Below are positions 24,823 to 33,972 of a stretch of 64,000 nt of DNA, piece by piece. The stretch's first letter is position 1; each line of letters starts with the position of its first letter. Under the pieces are notes generated by a model that worked only from the letters and a program-made list of their open reading frames with translations, was not told the origin of the DNA and searched no databases. The DNA comes from Paludibaculum fermentans. GTDB lineage: Bacteria > Acidobacteriota > Terriglobia > Bryobacterales > Bryobacteraceae. Location of the stretch: assembly GCF_015277775.1 (NCBI RefSeq), contig NZ_CP063849.1, positions 5,905,501-5,969,500 on the forward strand, given 5' to 3'. A program made the translations under genes and the position numbers.

Positions 24823-25890
24823 TTATTTCGCCGGAGCCGGACCGGATGAATGCCGCACCAGCAGCTTGGGCGCGAACGTGCGGATGTGCGTTTCCCCGCC
24901 GTCCGAGTCGGCGATGGCTTTCATCAGCAGCTCCGCCGCGGCGCGCCCCATCTCCTGGTTGGGCCACCACACGGTGGTGAGAAAGGGATTCGGATTGTGG
25001 TCGCCTTCGATGCTGCCTGCGCCCACCACCGAGATATCTTCCGGCACGCGGAAGCCCGCCTCACGGCAGGCGCGGACGGCGCCGATCGCCAGCGGGTCGT
25101 TCGCGGCGAAGACGGCCGTCGGCCGCGGCTTCAATTGCAGCAGTTTGCGCATGGACACGTAGCCGTTCTGATTGCTGAAGTCCTTGCCGATCATCCAGTC
25201 TTTGTCGACCGGCAAGCCATGCGCCTTCATGGCGGTCAGGTAGCCGCGTCTCCGCAGCACGGCGGGGGTGACGGGCGGGCCTTGAATGTGAGCAATCAGC
25301 CGGTGCCCCATGTCGATCAGGTGGTTGGTCGCGATTTCGCCCACCTCAAGATCGTCCACCAGCACGGAGCTGAACCGGCGGTTGGGGAAAAAGCGGTCGA
25401 CCAGCACGAAGGGAATACCGGCATCCTCCAGTTCAGTGAAGGGCCGCTCGGTTTTCGAATCCTGGACAGAGGCGATGATCAGGCCATCGGCGCGGGTGCC
25501 GATCAGCATGTGGATCTCCGCCCGCTCTTTCTCGGCGTCGCCGCGTGAGTGGCAGAGCAGGAGATCGAAGCCGGTCTTGTCCACGATCTCTTCCACGCCG
25601 CAGGTTACTTCTGCAAAATAAGTGTGCGAGATTTCGGGGATGAGGACGCCGATGATCGAAGACCGCCGTGTCACCAGGCTGCGCGCCCAGCGGTTCGGAA
25701 CGTAGCCGAGCTCCTTAGCGGTTTTTAATACTTCCTGCTTTGTCTTCTCGCTGATCTGCTCGCTGCCGGTGAAGGCGCGAGAGACAGTCATCGCGGAAAG
25801 GCCCATTGCTTTCGCGATGTCCGAGAGCGTGACGCCTGTCTTCTGGACCGGCTTTTTTGCAGGCTGTTTTCCCGATTTACGTTCGCCCAT
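24823..25890 (-). CDS. LacI-family transcriptional regulator
   Basis: DNA-binding repressor, 355 aa. A basic N-terminal tail (about 20 residues) precedes the LacI helix-turn-helix VTLSDIAKAMGLSAMTVSRAF and hinge region LGYVPNRWARSL, followed by a periplasmic-binding-protein-like sugar sensor domain (IIGVLIPEISHTYFAEV ... VFAANDPLAIGAVRACREAG). It is divergent from the TonB receptor gene at 26335 across 444 bases that hold similar CG-centred operator-like sites at both promoters (25965-25978 and 26288-26307). Control of the receptor and of itself by a sugar ligand is inferred. Confidence 0.92.
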   Translation of the reverse strand: MGERKSGKQPAKKPVQKTGVTLSDIAKAMGLSAMTVSRAFTGSEQISEKTKQEVLKTAKELGYVPNRWARSLVTRRSSIIGVLIPEISHTYFAEVTCGVEEIVDKTGFDLLLCHSRGDAEKERAEIHMLIGTRADGLIIASVQDSKTERPFTELEDAGIPFVLVDRFFPNRRFSSVLVDDLEVGEIATNHLIDMGHRLIAHIQGPPVTPAVLRRRGYLTAMKAHGLPVDKDWMIGKDFSNQNGYVSMRKLLQLKPRPTAVFAANDPLAIGAVRACREAGFRVPEDISVVGAGSIEGDHNPNPFLTTVWWPNQEMGRAAAELLMKAIADSDGGETHIRTFAPKLLVRHSSGPAPAK

Positions 25891-25964
25891 CGTGTTGACC
25901 GTCCGGCAGGGCGTTCCCGGCTCCGCCCGTCCAGAGCCTCCAGCAGGAGGTTCTGATCCCGTTC

Positions 25965-25978
25965 TGGAAACGCTTACC
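25965..25978 (-). promoter_or_regulatory. cre/LacI-type operator-like site at the lacI-family gene
   Basis: TGGAAACGCTTACC matches the CcpA-type cre pattern TGWAARCGYTWNCW at 12 of 14 positions and has the central CG of LacI-family operators. It lies ten bases downstream of a GATAAT hexamer (reverse strand, 25989-25994), so binding would block the regulator's own promoter. Confidence 0.45.
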
Positions 25979-26013
25979 TGTCCGACAGATTATCGCAAAG
26001 CATCGGAGAGTGG

Positions 26014-26249
26014 GGTGTGAATCCGCTCACCCCGATGATCTCTGCTGCGCTCCACCATGTGATCTTTTTCGCCATGGCTTTCAGCAGCACTTCTTGCAGC
26101 TTCATCATTCGCTCCACTTCCGCGGCCGGGCAATCGTGAAAGGCTTTCACCCTCCAAGGGTTACCCGCCGCTTTGGTCGAGCGGACAAATCACGTGTGAA
26201 CTCATGCGGACAGATCACATACTAGCGACACACCGGTGTGAATCCGCTT
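26014..26249. repeat. Direct repeats in the lacI/TonB-receptor intergenic region
   Basis: The 14-mer GGTGTGAATCCGCT occurs at 26014-26027 and 26236-26249. The second copy touches the -35 box of the receptor promoter and follows the palindrome ACACCGGTGT (26231-26240). A second direct repeat, GCGGACAAATCACGT and GCGGACAGATCACAT, starts at 26181 and 26206, 25 bases apart. Regulator binding sites are possible. I see no gene between 25891 and 26334. Confidence 0.6.
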
Positions 26250-26277
26250 GCACCCGAAACCGAGTCGATATAGAATG
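26249..26277 (+). promoter_or_regulatory. Sigma-70-type promoter of the TonB receptor gene
   Basis: TTGCAC (26249-26254), 17-base spacer, TAGAAT (26272-26277). Transcription would start near 26284, directly in front of the palindromic operator-like site. Confidence 0.65.
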
Positions 26278-26287
26278 ACCCAAACCG

Positions 26288-26307
26288 ACGCGTTAGCGTT
26301 AACGCGT
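26288..26307. promoter_or_regulatory. Palindromic operator-like site at the TonB receptor gene start
   Basis: ACGCGTTA-GCGT-TAACGCGT is a perfect 8-bp inverted repeat, beginning ten bases after the -10 box. Its centre TTAGCGTTAA shares AGCGTT with the reverse strand of the site at the lacI-family gene. Position and shape fit a LacI-type repressor operator. Confidence 0.55.
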
Positions 26308-26334
26308 TTGGATGACTATCAGGAGGTCTCCGTA

Positions 26335-29300
26335 ATGACCATCAGACACAGTTGGGTGTGGCTTACCTTACTCATTCTGGCCGGCACACTCTGCGCCGTG
26401 CTGCCACTTTCCGCTCAAACTACAAATGCCGCTATCGTTGGAATCGTCACCGACGCTTCCGGAGGCGCTGTCCCGAATGCAACCGTTACCGCTACCAACA
26501 CCGGTACCGGTATCAATCGTGTGGTGACCACCAACGATTCCGGTGCATTCACCCTTGCTCCGCTCATCCCCGGCCCTTACGAAGTAAAGGTCACCAACTC
26601 CGGCTTCAAGACGAAAGTCCAGTCCAACATCACGTTGGAAACCGGCGCCACTCTCAAGCTCGACATTCAACTCGAAGTCGGCCAGGTGAGCGAGCGTATT
26701 GAAGTCACCGCCGCCGCTCCCATGATGCAGACCCAGGAAGCCTCCGTGGCCAGCGTGGTCAGCACCTCCCAACTGGAACGCATCCCAGTCAACGGCCGCA
26801 ACTTCACCCGCCTGATCGTCATGATGCCGGGCACCAGCGACATCGCGCCCAACCAGTCAAAGGGTGGCCAGGCCGGCCTGACCATGGTTTCCGTCAACGG
26901 CCAGCGCCAGCAGGACAGCAACTACACCATTGACGGTGTCGACAACAACATGATGTACATGAGTTCCGGCGTCGGCGCCCCTCCCATGGACGCCATCCAG
27001 GAATTCCGCGTCGCCACGAACAACTCCGCTGAATACGGCCGCAGCGCCGGCGCCAACGTGAACCTCTCCATCAAGTCCGGTACCCGCGACCTGCACGGCA
27101 GCGTCTACGAGTACTTCCGCAACGACAAACTCGACGCCAACGACTGGTTCCGCAACGCCCAGAAGCAACTCGACCCGGCCACCAAGGCCACGCGCGTTCC
27201 CTTCCGCCAGAATCAGTACGGCGTCGCCGTCGGCGGCCCGGTCGTCCTCCCCAAGGTCTACAACGGCCGCGACAAGACGTTCTGGTTCGCGAGCTGGGAA
27301 GGCTATCGCCGCCGCCGCGGCAATACCACGATCAGTTCCACTCCTATCGCCGCCTGGCGAACGGGTGACTTCTCCAGCTTCAACAAGCAGATCTACGATC
27401 CGCTCACCGGCACCCAGACCGCCGACGGGATTGTGCGCCAGCCCTTTGCCGGCAACATCATTCCGAAGGCCCGCCTCAATGCCGGCATGCTCTACCTCCA
27501 GGACACCTACCTGCCCCTGCCGAATGTCGCCGGCCTGCAGACGAATAACTACGTCATGACGGACCCCACGGCCAACAATCGCGACATGCTGGTGCTGCGC
27601 GGCGACCATTCCCTGGGCAGCAAGGACACCTTCTTCGCCCGCTACATGCGGCAGCGAGTCGGTGAGAATGCCCCGTCCAACTTCTCCACCGTGCGCTACA
27701 ACGGCACCCGTATCGATTCCGACAACTTCGGCGTCGGTTGGAACCACGTCTTTGGAACCACCACTGTCCTGGAAGTGAAGTATGGTTACAACCATCCCAA
27801 CAACCCCGGCTGCGACCAGTTCAAGAATGGGCTGAAGCGCAGTGATGTCCTGGCCAAGGCCGGCATCAAGATGTTCGACAGCAACGCCCTCTGCGACGTC
27901 ATGCCGAACTTCAGCGCCGACGGTCTGTTCGGCACCTTCGCCGGCGGCGGCGGCGAGACGATCATCGACACCGACCATCAGTACGAAGCCAAGCTGTCCA
28001 GGATGATGGGCCGGCATTCCGTCAAGTTCGGCGGCCAGTATATGCGCCGTGCGATGGACGCCTTCTTCACCAACCCCACCAATGGCAGCGCCAATTTCTG
28101 GGCCAGCATGACCAATACGGCCGGAGATGCCAGCGCCGGCAACTCCTACGCCAGCACCCTGCTCGGCTATCCCAATGCCATCGCCCGCGGCGTCGGAATC
28201 CCGAACGCGCAGGGCCGGCAGAACTCCTACTCCGCGTTCTTCCAGGACGACTGGCGCGCCACCGATAAGTTGACGATCAACATCGGCGTCCGCTGGGAAG
28301 GTTTCAACCGCCCCTACGACGCCCAGGATGCCCTCGGCAACCTCCTCGTCACGCGTGAGAATGGCCAGGACAAGGCCCAGTTGATGTGGGCCGGCATCAA
28401 CCCGCTGCCCGATCCCGTGACCGGCGTCGCCGGTGAAGGCCCCCATACCTTCGGCTACGGCCGCACGCTGATGAAGAACCGCTGGATGAACTTCGCCCCG
28501 CGCGTCGGCATCGCCTATCAGGCCAACCAGAAGACGGTTGTCCGCCTCGCGTTCGGCATGTTCTTCAACAGCACCTTCATGCAGGAACTCAACGACCTCC
28601 GCAAATTCTGGCCCTATCTGCCTCAGCAGGTTTTCAGCCCGAACAACACTGGCGCCGTTCCTGACACCTCCATCTCGGATGCGGGCCCCTCGTTCAACAG
28701 CACCCAGGCTCTGGGCGGCTGGCCGCAGGATCCCAACAACCGCACGCCCTATTCCCAGCAGTGGAATATCTTCGTGCAGCGCGAGTTGATGCAGGACGTC
28801 ACCCTCGACGTCGGCTATGTCGGTTCCGCCAATCGCAACCAGGTCGGCTATGTCGGCTGGAACAACGCGCTCAAGCCCGTCGCGGCCGGCGTCGCCAATC
28901 CGCGCCGCTTCGCTGCTTCCGGCTTCACCGGCAACCTGGACGGCGGCAGCAATGTCTTCGCCTCCGAGTACAACGCCATGGAAACGAAGATCACCAAGCG
29001 CTTCAGCAAGGGCCTGTCGATCCTGGCCAACTACACGTGGGGCAAGGTCATGGACGACCAGTCGTCCCTGCCCGAAGCCAAATATCAGGACATGTTCAAT
29101 CGCCGCGCCGACTGGTCACCCGCCAGCTACGACCTGCGCCACGCATTCAAAGTCGGCTACGTCTACGATCTGCCCTTCGGCAAAGGCCGCACCTTCGGCG
29201 CCAGCTGGAATCGCTTTGCCGACTCCCTCCTCGGCGGCTGGGCCCTGGAAGGCATCGTTCAGGTGCAGACCGGACGTCCGCTCAACGTGACCTCCGGCCA

Positions 29301-29670
29301 GGATACCGCCCACACCGGCAAGTACATCGGCCGCGCCGATGTCAGCGGCAATCCCATCCTCCCCATGGAACAGCGCTCCATCGACAAGTGGTTCAACACA
29401 AGCGCGTTCACCATGCCCGTCAATGCCTACGGCAACTCCGGCGCCAACACCGTCCGGGCCGATGGCAAGGTCGTCGCGGATGTCTCGGTCGCCAAAAAGT
29501 TCAAGTTCATGGAACGGCAGTCGGTGGAATTCCGCGGTGAATTCTACAACTTGCCCAACGTGATCAACTTCGGCAACCCCGACACCAACCGCAGCTCTGC
29601 CACGTTCGGCAAGATCACCAGCGCGGGCAGCGCCCGCCAGGTGCAGTTCGCCCTGCGCTACGCGTTCTAA
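26335..29670 (+). CDS. TonB-dependent-receptor-like outer membrane protein with carboxypeptidase-regulatory domain
   Basis: 1111 aa. I start at ATG 26335 because AGGAGG (26321-26326) sits eight bases upstream and a signal peptide begins there (MTIRHSWVWLTLLILAG); the frame extends 29 codons higher without such features. After the leader comes the regulatory beta-sandwich (VGIVTDASGGAVPNATVTAT), then a plug-like part (RIPVNGRNFTRLIVMMPG, YTIDGVDNN) and a long barrel ending in ALRYAF with a terminal Phe. Likely imports glycan fragments. The flanking LacI regulator and the sodium symporter beyond its terminator suggest a sugar-uptake locus. Confidence 0.9.
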   Translation: MTIRHSWVWLTLLILAGTLCAVLPLSAQTTNAAIVGIVTDASGGAVPNATVTATNTGTGINRVVTTNDSGAFTLAPLIPGPYEVKVTNSGFKTKVQSNITLETGATLKLDIQLEVGQVSERIEVTAAAPMMQTQEASVASVVSTSQLERIPVNGRNFTRLIVMMPGTSDIAPNQSKGGQAGLTMVSVNGQRQQDSNYTIDGVDNNMMYMSSGVGAPPMDAIQEFRVATNNSAEYGRSAGANVNLSIKSGTRDLHGSVYEYFRNDKLDANDWFRNAQKQLDPATKATRVPFRQNQYGVAVGGPVVLPKVYNGRDKTFWFASWEGYRRRRGNTTISSTPIAAWRTGDFSSFNKQIYDPLTGTQTADGIVRQPFAGNIIPKARLNAGMLYLQDTYLPLPNVAGLQTNNYVMTDPTANNRDMLVLRGDHSLGSKDTFFARYMRQRVGENAPSNFSTVRYNGTRIDSDNFGVGWNHVFGTTTVLEVKYGYNHPNNPGCDQFKNGLKRSDVLAKAGIKMFDSNALCDVMPNFSADGLFGTFAGGGGETIIDTDHQYEAKLSRMMGRHSVKFGGQYMRRAMDAFFTNPTNGSANFWASMTNTAGDASAGNSYASTLLGYPNAIARGVGIPNAQGRQNSYSAFFQDDWRATDKLTINIGVRWEGFNRPYDAQDALGNLLVTRENGQDKAQLMWAGINPLPDPVTGVAGEGPHTFGYGRTLMKNRWMNFAPRVGIAYQANQKTVVRLAFGMFFNSTFMQELNDLRKFWPYLPQQVFSPNNTGAVPDTSISDAGPSFNSTQALGGWPQDPNNRTPYSQQWNIFVQRELMQDVTLDVGYVGSANRNQVGYVGWNNALKPVAAGVANPRRFAASGFTGNLDGGSNVFASEYNAMETKITKRFSKGLSILANYTWGKVMDDQSSLPEAKYQDMFNRRADWSPASYDLRHAFKVGYVYDLPFGKGRTFGASWNRFADSLLGGWALEGIVQVQTGRPLNVTSGQDTAHTGKYIGRADVSGNPILPMEQRSIDKWFNTSAFTMPVNAYGNSGANTVRADGKVVADVSVAKKFKFMERQSVEFRGEFYNLPNVINFGNPDTNRSSATFGKITSAGSARQVQFALRYAF

Positions 29671-29696
29671 CCAGCCTCACCTCCAGAGGCCCCTGC

Positions 29697-29730
29697 GCCC
29701 CGTCGCACCAATCGTGCGGCGGGGCGTTTC
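29697..29730 (+). terminator. Rho-independent terminator after the TonB receptor gene
   Basis: Stem GCCCCGTCGCAC (29697-29708) with GTGCGGCGGGGC (29714-29725), one mismatch-type G:T position, CAATC loop, then GTTTC. It lies 27 bases after the receptor stop and ends just before the convergent symporter gene. Confidence 0.8.
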
Positions 29731-29732
29731 TA

Positions 29733-31418
29733 TTACCAGACCAGAGCGTAGAGCACCACGAACGTCAACGCCACCACAACCGAAAGCACCCGGTAATCCG
29801 CCAGCCCCCGGCCGCCCGCATTCCCTTCGAACGACTCGTTCCACCTCGACCACACCAGCGGCTCCGCTTCCGCCTTCAAAGGTTCAGGAAACGCCTTCGA
29901 CGCCGCCACCAGCACCACCGAGCACACCAGGAACATCCCGAACGCCGTCAGCATGAAATCCTTCACCCCGTGGCCTGAGAAGTCCAGCACGAACATCGCG
30001 GCTCCAAACACCGCCCCGGAGGTCATCGTGATGTAGGCGCCTTTCCCCGAGGCCTTCCGCCAGAACACGCCGATCAGGAATACCGCCGTGATGGGCGGTG
30101 ACACGTACGACACCAGCCGCACCAGCCCGTCGTAGATCGTGTTGTAGTGGCTCAGCAGCGGTGACCACGCAATCGCCAGCACGGTCGCCACCACCGTCGT
30201 GATCTTACCGATCACCACCAGTCTGTGATCCGTGGTCCCGGGCCGCCAACGCTTGTAGATGTCGTACGCAAACAGGGTCGCCGTCGAGTTCAGCGCCGCC
30301 GAACACGTCTGCATCGCCGCCGCCAGCATGGCCGCCGTCACCAACCCCTTCAGGCCCACCGGCAGCAGGTGGGTGATCATGAACGTGTAAGTATCGGCCG
30401 CTGTCGCCGGACCTTCGCCCTGGAACACGTTGTTCTGCACCAGCGCCACACAGATCGTCCCGGGCAGCACAAAGAAGAATACCGGCAGGATCTTCAGGAA
30501 CGCGCAGAACAGCGGACCCAGCCGCGCCTGCTTTTCGTCCCGCGCCGCCAGCACCCGCTGCACAATCGTCTGGTCAGCGCACCAATACCAGATCCCCAGC
30601 ACCGGGTAACCGAGAATCACGCTGTACCAGGGCAGGCCCGACAGATCCGACGCATCGCGTGCCATGTTCAGGAAATTGCCCGTCGTGGCCGGGATATCCT
30701 TCGCCGTGCCCGCCAACGGGTGCGCCTTGGCCGCCAGTGTCGCCACCAGCACTTCCCAGCCGCCCAGCCGGTTCCAGGCCACGACAGTAATCACAATCGC
30801 CCCCAGCAGCAGCAGGACCGTCTGGATGCTCTCCGTCCACACCACCGCCAGCAATCCGCCCAGCATCGTGTAGATGCCGGTGAGCACGCCCAACGCAATG
30901 ATGAAGAACATCAGCGCGTCCATTCCGAACAGTGTCGCGCCCGGATGCATGCCCAGAATCCCCCGCAGCACGAAGGCCGCGGTGTACAGCGCAATGCCGA
31001 TGTGGATCACGATGGCCGAAAACAGCGAAACCACGGCCAGCAGGTCGCGGCATTGCCGGTTGAAACGCCGCTCCAGGAAATCCGGCAGAGTCGGCACCTT
31101 CGACCTCAGGTACAGAGGCGCGAAAAACAGGGACAGCAGGATCAGCGTGAACCCGGCCATCCACTCAAAGTGGCCGAACACCAGGCCATACTTGTAGGCC
31201 GCCTCCGCCAGGCTCACCAGGTGCACCGTGGAGATGTTGGCCGCGAACATCGCCAGCCCGATCACGGGCCACGTCAATGTGTTGCCGGCCAGGAAGTAGT
31301 GACTGCCCTCGCCGCTGCCGCGCCGCCGCACAAAGCCCGCATAACAGCCAAGCGCCACCACCCCGGCCAGATACACCAGGATCACCGCCAGATCGAGCCC
31401 GCCAACCGACAAGTTCAT
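29733..31418 (-). CDS. Sodium:solute symporter (SSS family)
   Basis: Inner-membrane Na+-coupled transporter of the SGLT/PutP group, 561 aa with about 13-14 hydrophobic helices. Family marks include YFLAGNTLTWPVIGLAMFAANIS near the N-terminus (given in part), VPTLPDFLERRFN, and GIWYWCADQTIVQRVLAARD, the last typical of SGLT-like sugar symporters. The substrate is probably a monosaccharide or uronate. It is convergent with the TonB receptor, and on the reverse strand a TAGAAT hexamer (31431-31436) lies 12 bases before its ATG, implying a very short leader. Confidence 0.88.
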   Translation of the reverse strand: MNLSVGGLDLAVILVYLAGVVALGCYAGFVRRRGSGEGSHYFLAGNTLTWPVIGLAMFAANISTVHLVSLAEAAYKYGLVFGHFEWMAGFTLILLSLFFAPLYLRSKVPTLPDFLERRFNRQCRDLLAVVSLFSAIVIHIGIALYTAAFVLRGILGMHPGATLFGMDALMFFIIALGVLTGIYTMLGGLLAVVWTESIQTVLLLLGAIVITVVAWNRLGGWEVLVATLAAKAHPLAGTAKDIPATTGNFLNMARDASDLSGLPWYSVILGYPVLGIWYWCADQTIVQRVLAARDEKQARLGPLFCAFLKILPVFFFVLPGTICVALVQNNVFQGEGPATAADTYTFMITHLLPVGLKGLVTAAMLAAAMQTCSAALNSTATLFAYDIYKRWRPGTTDHRLVVIGKITTVVATVLAIAWSPLLSHYNTIYDGLVRLVSYVSPPITAVFLIGVFWRKASGKGAYITMTSGAVFGAAMFVLDFSGHGVKDFMLTAFGMFLVCSVVLVAASKAFPEPLKAEAEPLVWSRWNESFEGNAGGRGLADYRVLSVVVALTFVVLYALVW

Positions 31419-31566
31419 ATGGTTCGTCGTATTCTATCGGGAACGCCGCGACGCGAGCTCACTTCGCGGGGTACTAGTCCCAAAACCCCGGCAAAGTAAT
31501 GGGCCAAAGCCGCACAGGACTATCCGCCCGGTCCATTGCCACATCGCACCCCGCCTACCAGACTGA

Positions 31567-33099
31567 ATGTGTAGCTCCATGCAACGCGCAGACCTCGATC
31601 AATGGAAGTCCTCCGAAGTGTCGCGGTTGCTTGCGCTGGTGGAGACAGAACGCCGTTACTACCAGGACATCTTCGCCCAATTGCCGGTCGCTGTCGCGAT
31701 CGTCGACAGCGAATGGGGCCTCAGCGCCGTCAACCGCGAATTCCGCCGCCGCTTTGGTCTCCGCAACGCCGACCTCTCGCGCATGCGCCTGCCGGACCTG
31801 CTGCCGGACCCTCAGTTGGAGGCCGCGCTCGCCGATGTTCTGAAGACCGGCACGCCTCGCGTCAACCACCCCGTGCAGCTCGGCGGGGATAGTTCCGCCC
31901 TGCGGCTCACCGCAAGTATTCAAAGGATCCCAGGATGGCAGGCCGGCGCCGAGGATGAACTGCTCCTCACAATTGATGAGGATCGGGCCTCGGAGTCCTC
32001 GGCGCCGGCCGCCTCCTCGGTGCCCGATATCGACCCTTTGCTGGAACGCCGCCGCCGGCGCGAAGTCATCGAGGAGTCCAAACGCGGCGCTATCGAACGC
32101 CTCTCCGGCCGTCTGGCCCACGTCGCCAACAACCTGCTCATGATCATCGGCGGCTATGCCGAAGAGCTGATGGAAAGCCTGCCCGCCGACGATACCCGCC
32201 GCGACGATGTCGCCGAGATCGTCAAGGCTTCCGCTCGCATGGGCGCTCTCACCCACGACCTTACGTCGCTCACCCGGCCGCCGGTTCCGGTCGCCGCACC
32301 GTTTTCCCTCGTCGCCTGGGCTACCACGGCCGTCGCCCGCTGGCGGCTCGCCTCCGCCACCGATACCGACTTCCAGGCCCATACCTCCCGCCAACTGCTC
32401 GATGTCATTATCTTTGAGACGCTGCGCCATCTGCGGCCCGAGCCCGGCACGCCCGAACTGCGCATAACCCCCCTGGACGGCTGCAAGGTCGAGATCGCCC
32501 TGCACCTGCCCGGACTCGCTGTCTCCGAGGAGACCTGCGATCGCCTCTTCGAGCCCTTCTCGGGTCCCAAGGAAGGCACGGATCCGCCGCTTGGACTCGC
32601 CGGCCTGGTCCGTCCCTGGCAGGCCTTGGAAGGCACCATCACCTTCGAAGCGCAGCCCGGCGAAGCTCCGCGCCTCATCCTTACCTGCCCGCGAGCCTGC
32701 GAAACACCCCAGCCCGCCGCGCCTGTGACCGTGCTCGTGGTCGAGGACGAGCCCGGCATCCGCTCACTCATCTGCAAAGCCCTCGACCGGCAGGGCTACC
32801 GTGTGACCCAGGCTTCCTCCGCCGACGAAGCGATCAAGGCCTGTGAGGAAGGCGAGGCCCGGATCGACCTCCTGGTCACCGACCTCACGATGCCCGGCCA
32901 GACCGGCCGCGAGCTCGCCGAACGCGTCCGCGCCAAGTGGCCCGCCACTCGCGTACTTTTCATCTCGGGCTTCACCGACGATACGGAGCTCGCTGCCCAG
33001 ATCGGCGCCCGCAAACTGCCCGAGCAGACCCGCTTCCTGGCCAAGCCCTTCCACGTCGCCCAGCTCATCACGGAAGTCAAAACCCTGCTAGCGGGCTAG
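31567..33099 (+). CDS. Hybrid histidine-kinase-like protein with degenerate ATPase and C-terminal receiver
   Basis: 510 aa (ATG 31567; ATG 31579 is an alternative). A PAS-like domain (YYQDIFAQLPVAVAIVDSEWG, given in part, about 30-140) precedes an HisKA-like helix with His in LAHVANNLLMII. Where the ATPase domain should be, the N-box Asn motif is missing (FETLRHLRPEPG) and the G-boxes are weak (DPPLGLAGLV), so ATP binding is doubtful. A complete receiver follows (VLVVEDEPGIR; LLVTDLTMPG; AKPFH). It is soluble. It probably acts as a phosphotransfer or signal-binding protein; kinase activity is uncertain. Confidence 0.75.
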   Translation: MCSSMQRADLDQWKSSEVSRLLALVETERRYYQDIFAQLPVAVAIVDSEWGLSAVNREFRRRFGLRNADLSRMRLPDLLPDPQLEAALADVLKTGTPRVNHPVQLGGDSSALRLTASIQRIPGWQAGAEDELLLTIDEDRASESSAPAASSVPDIDPLLERRRRREVIEESKRGAIERLSGRLAHVANNLLMIIGGYAEELMESLPADDTRRDDVAEIVKASARMGALTHDLTSLTRPPVPVAAPFSLVAWATTAVARWRLASATDTDFQAHTSRQLLDVIIFETLRHLRPEPGTPELRITPLDGCKVEIALHLPGLAVSEETCDRLFEPFSGPKEGTDPPLGLAGLVRPWQALEGTITFEAQPGEAPRLILTCPRACETPQPAAPVTVLVVEDEPGIRSLICKALDRQGYRVTQASSADEAIKACEEGEARIDLLVTDLTMPGQTGRELAERVRAKWPATRVLFISGFTDDTELAAQIGARKLPEQTRFLAKPFHVAQLITEVKTLLAG

Positions 33100-33972
33100 C
33101 CACGCCAGAAACGCCTGCGCGGTCCGGTCCAGGTTTTCTTCGGATCCGCCGCCCAGCAACGGGCTGCACATCTCATAGGCCAGCGGACCCTCATACCCGC
33201 CCTCTTGCAGCGCGCCCAGGAAGCGCTCATAGTCGATGAACCCGGCCCCCATCTGCACAGCCTGCACCGCCGGTGTCAGCGCCTCATAATTCACTTGCGC
33301 CGGCACATACCGGAATCGCGGCCTGTACTGGTAGTCCGCCGCCGTCGTGTGCACCGTCAACGGAGCCATTTTGCGGGCCGCCGCCGCGACATCGTCGCCC
33401 TGCAAGGCCGGACTCCACGCGTCGAAACAGGCTTTGCAGTTGGGATGGCCCACCGCGCTGAGCAGGTCGTAGAACGCCAGGTAGTGGCCCGCGCAGTCGT
33501 GGTGGTTCTGCACGCCCAGCGTCACGCCGAAATCCGCCGCGCGCTGGGCCGCCTCGCGCAGCGTATCCACCAGCGTGTGCGTGGCGAACGACGCATGTTC
33601 GTACGCCGTGAAGATCCTGACCACCGGAGCCCCGATGTCCCGCGCCCGCCGGCACAGCGCCTCGATGTGCGCCAGTTGGATCTCCCGCTGCGGGATGTCC
33701 GGATGCTCGGCGTCGGCCGAGAAGTTGTTATACCCGGCCACCACGGCGCACCGCAGCCCCAGCATCTCCAGCTTCTCGCTCAATCGCAGGCAGGCATCGC
33801 GGTCGTAATCCAGCACCGAGAAATGCGGCCTTTTCGCCATCAGCATCACGGCCGGAAACTTCAGCTGCGCAGCCTTCTCCAGAAACGCGTCCAGCGTCAG
33901 GCGCGCCTGACCCGGCCAGACGCCGGCATAACTCACCGAATGCAATACGGGCTCAAACGGCTTTCCAGCCAT
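33088..33972 (-). CDS. Sugar phosphate isomerase/epimerase (AP endonuclease family 2 TIM barrel)
   Basis: 294 aa from ATG 33972 (MAGKPFEPVLHSVSYAGVW); the upstream codons in frame overlap the preceding gene. A xylose-isomerase-like TIM barrel is indicated by RIFTAYEHASF, VTLGVQNHHDCAGH (metal-binding His), CFDAWSPAL and YEGPLAYEM (Glu ligand). Family members isomerise or epimerise sugars or inositols, or cleave DNA; only the fold is certain. It overlaps the phosphoesterase gene by 20 bases, and shares 12 bases at its 3' end with the hybrid kinase gene on the other strand. Confidence 0.8.
   Translation of the reverse strand: MAGKPFEPVLHSVSYAGVWPGQARLTLDAFLEKAAQLKFPAVMLMAKRPHFSVLDYDRDACLRLSEKLEMLGLRCAVVAGYNNFSADAEHPDIPQREIQLAHIEALCRRARDIGAPVVRIFTAYEHASFATHTLVDTLREAAQRAADFGVTLGVQNHHDCAGHYLAFYDLLSAVGHPNCKACFDAWSPALQGDDVAAAARKMAPLTVHTTAADYQYRPRFRYVPAQVNYEALTPAVQAVQMGAGFIDYERFLGALQEGGYEGPLAYEMCSPLLGGGSEENLDRTAQAFLAWLAR

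Noticed and set aside
23086-24849. 587-codon open frame opposite to the CRTAC1 gene
   Set aside because: Low-complexity His/Val/Asp-rich translation produced by antisense of the calcium-repeat blades.
26857-28446. 529-codon open frame opposite to the TonB receptor gene
   Set aside because: It mirrors the receptor's codon pattern in a GC-rich gene and has no recognisable domain; the receptor on the forward strand is unmistakable.
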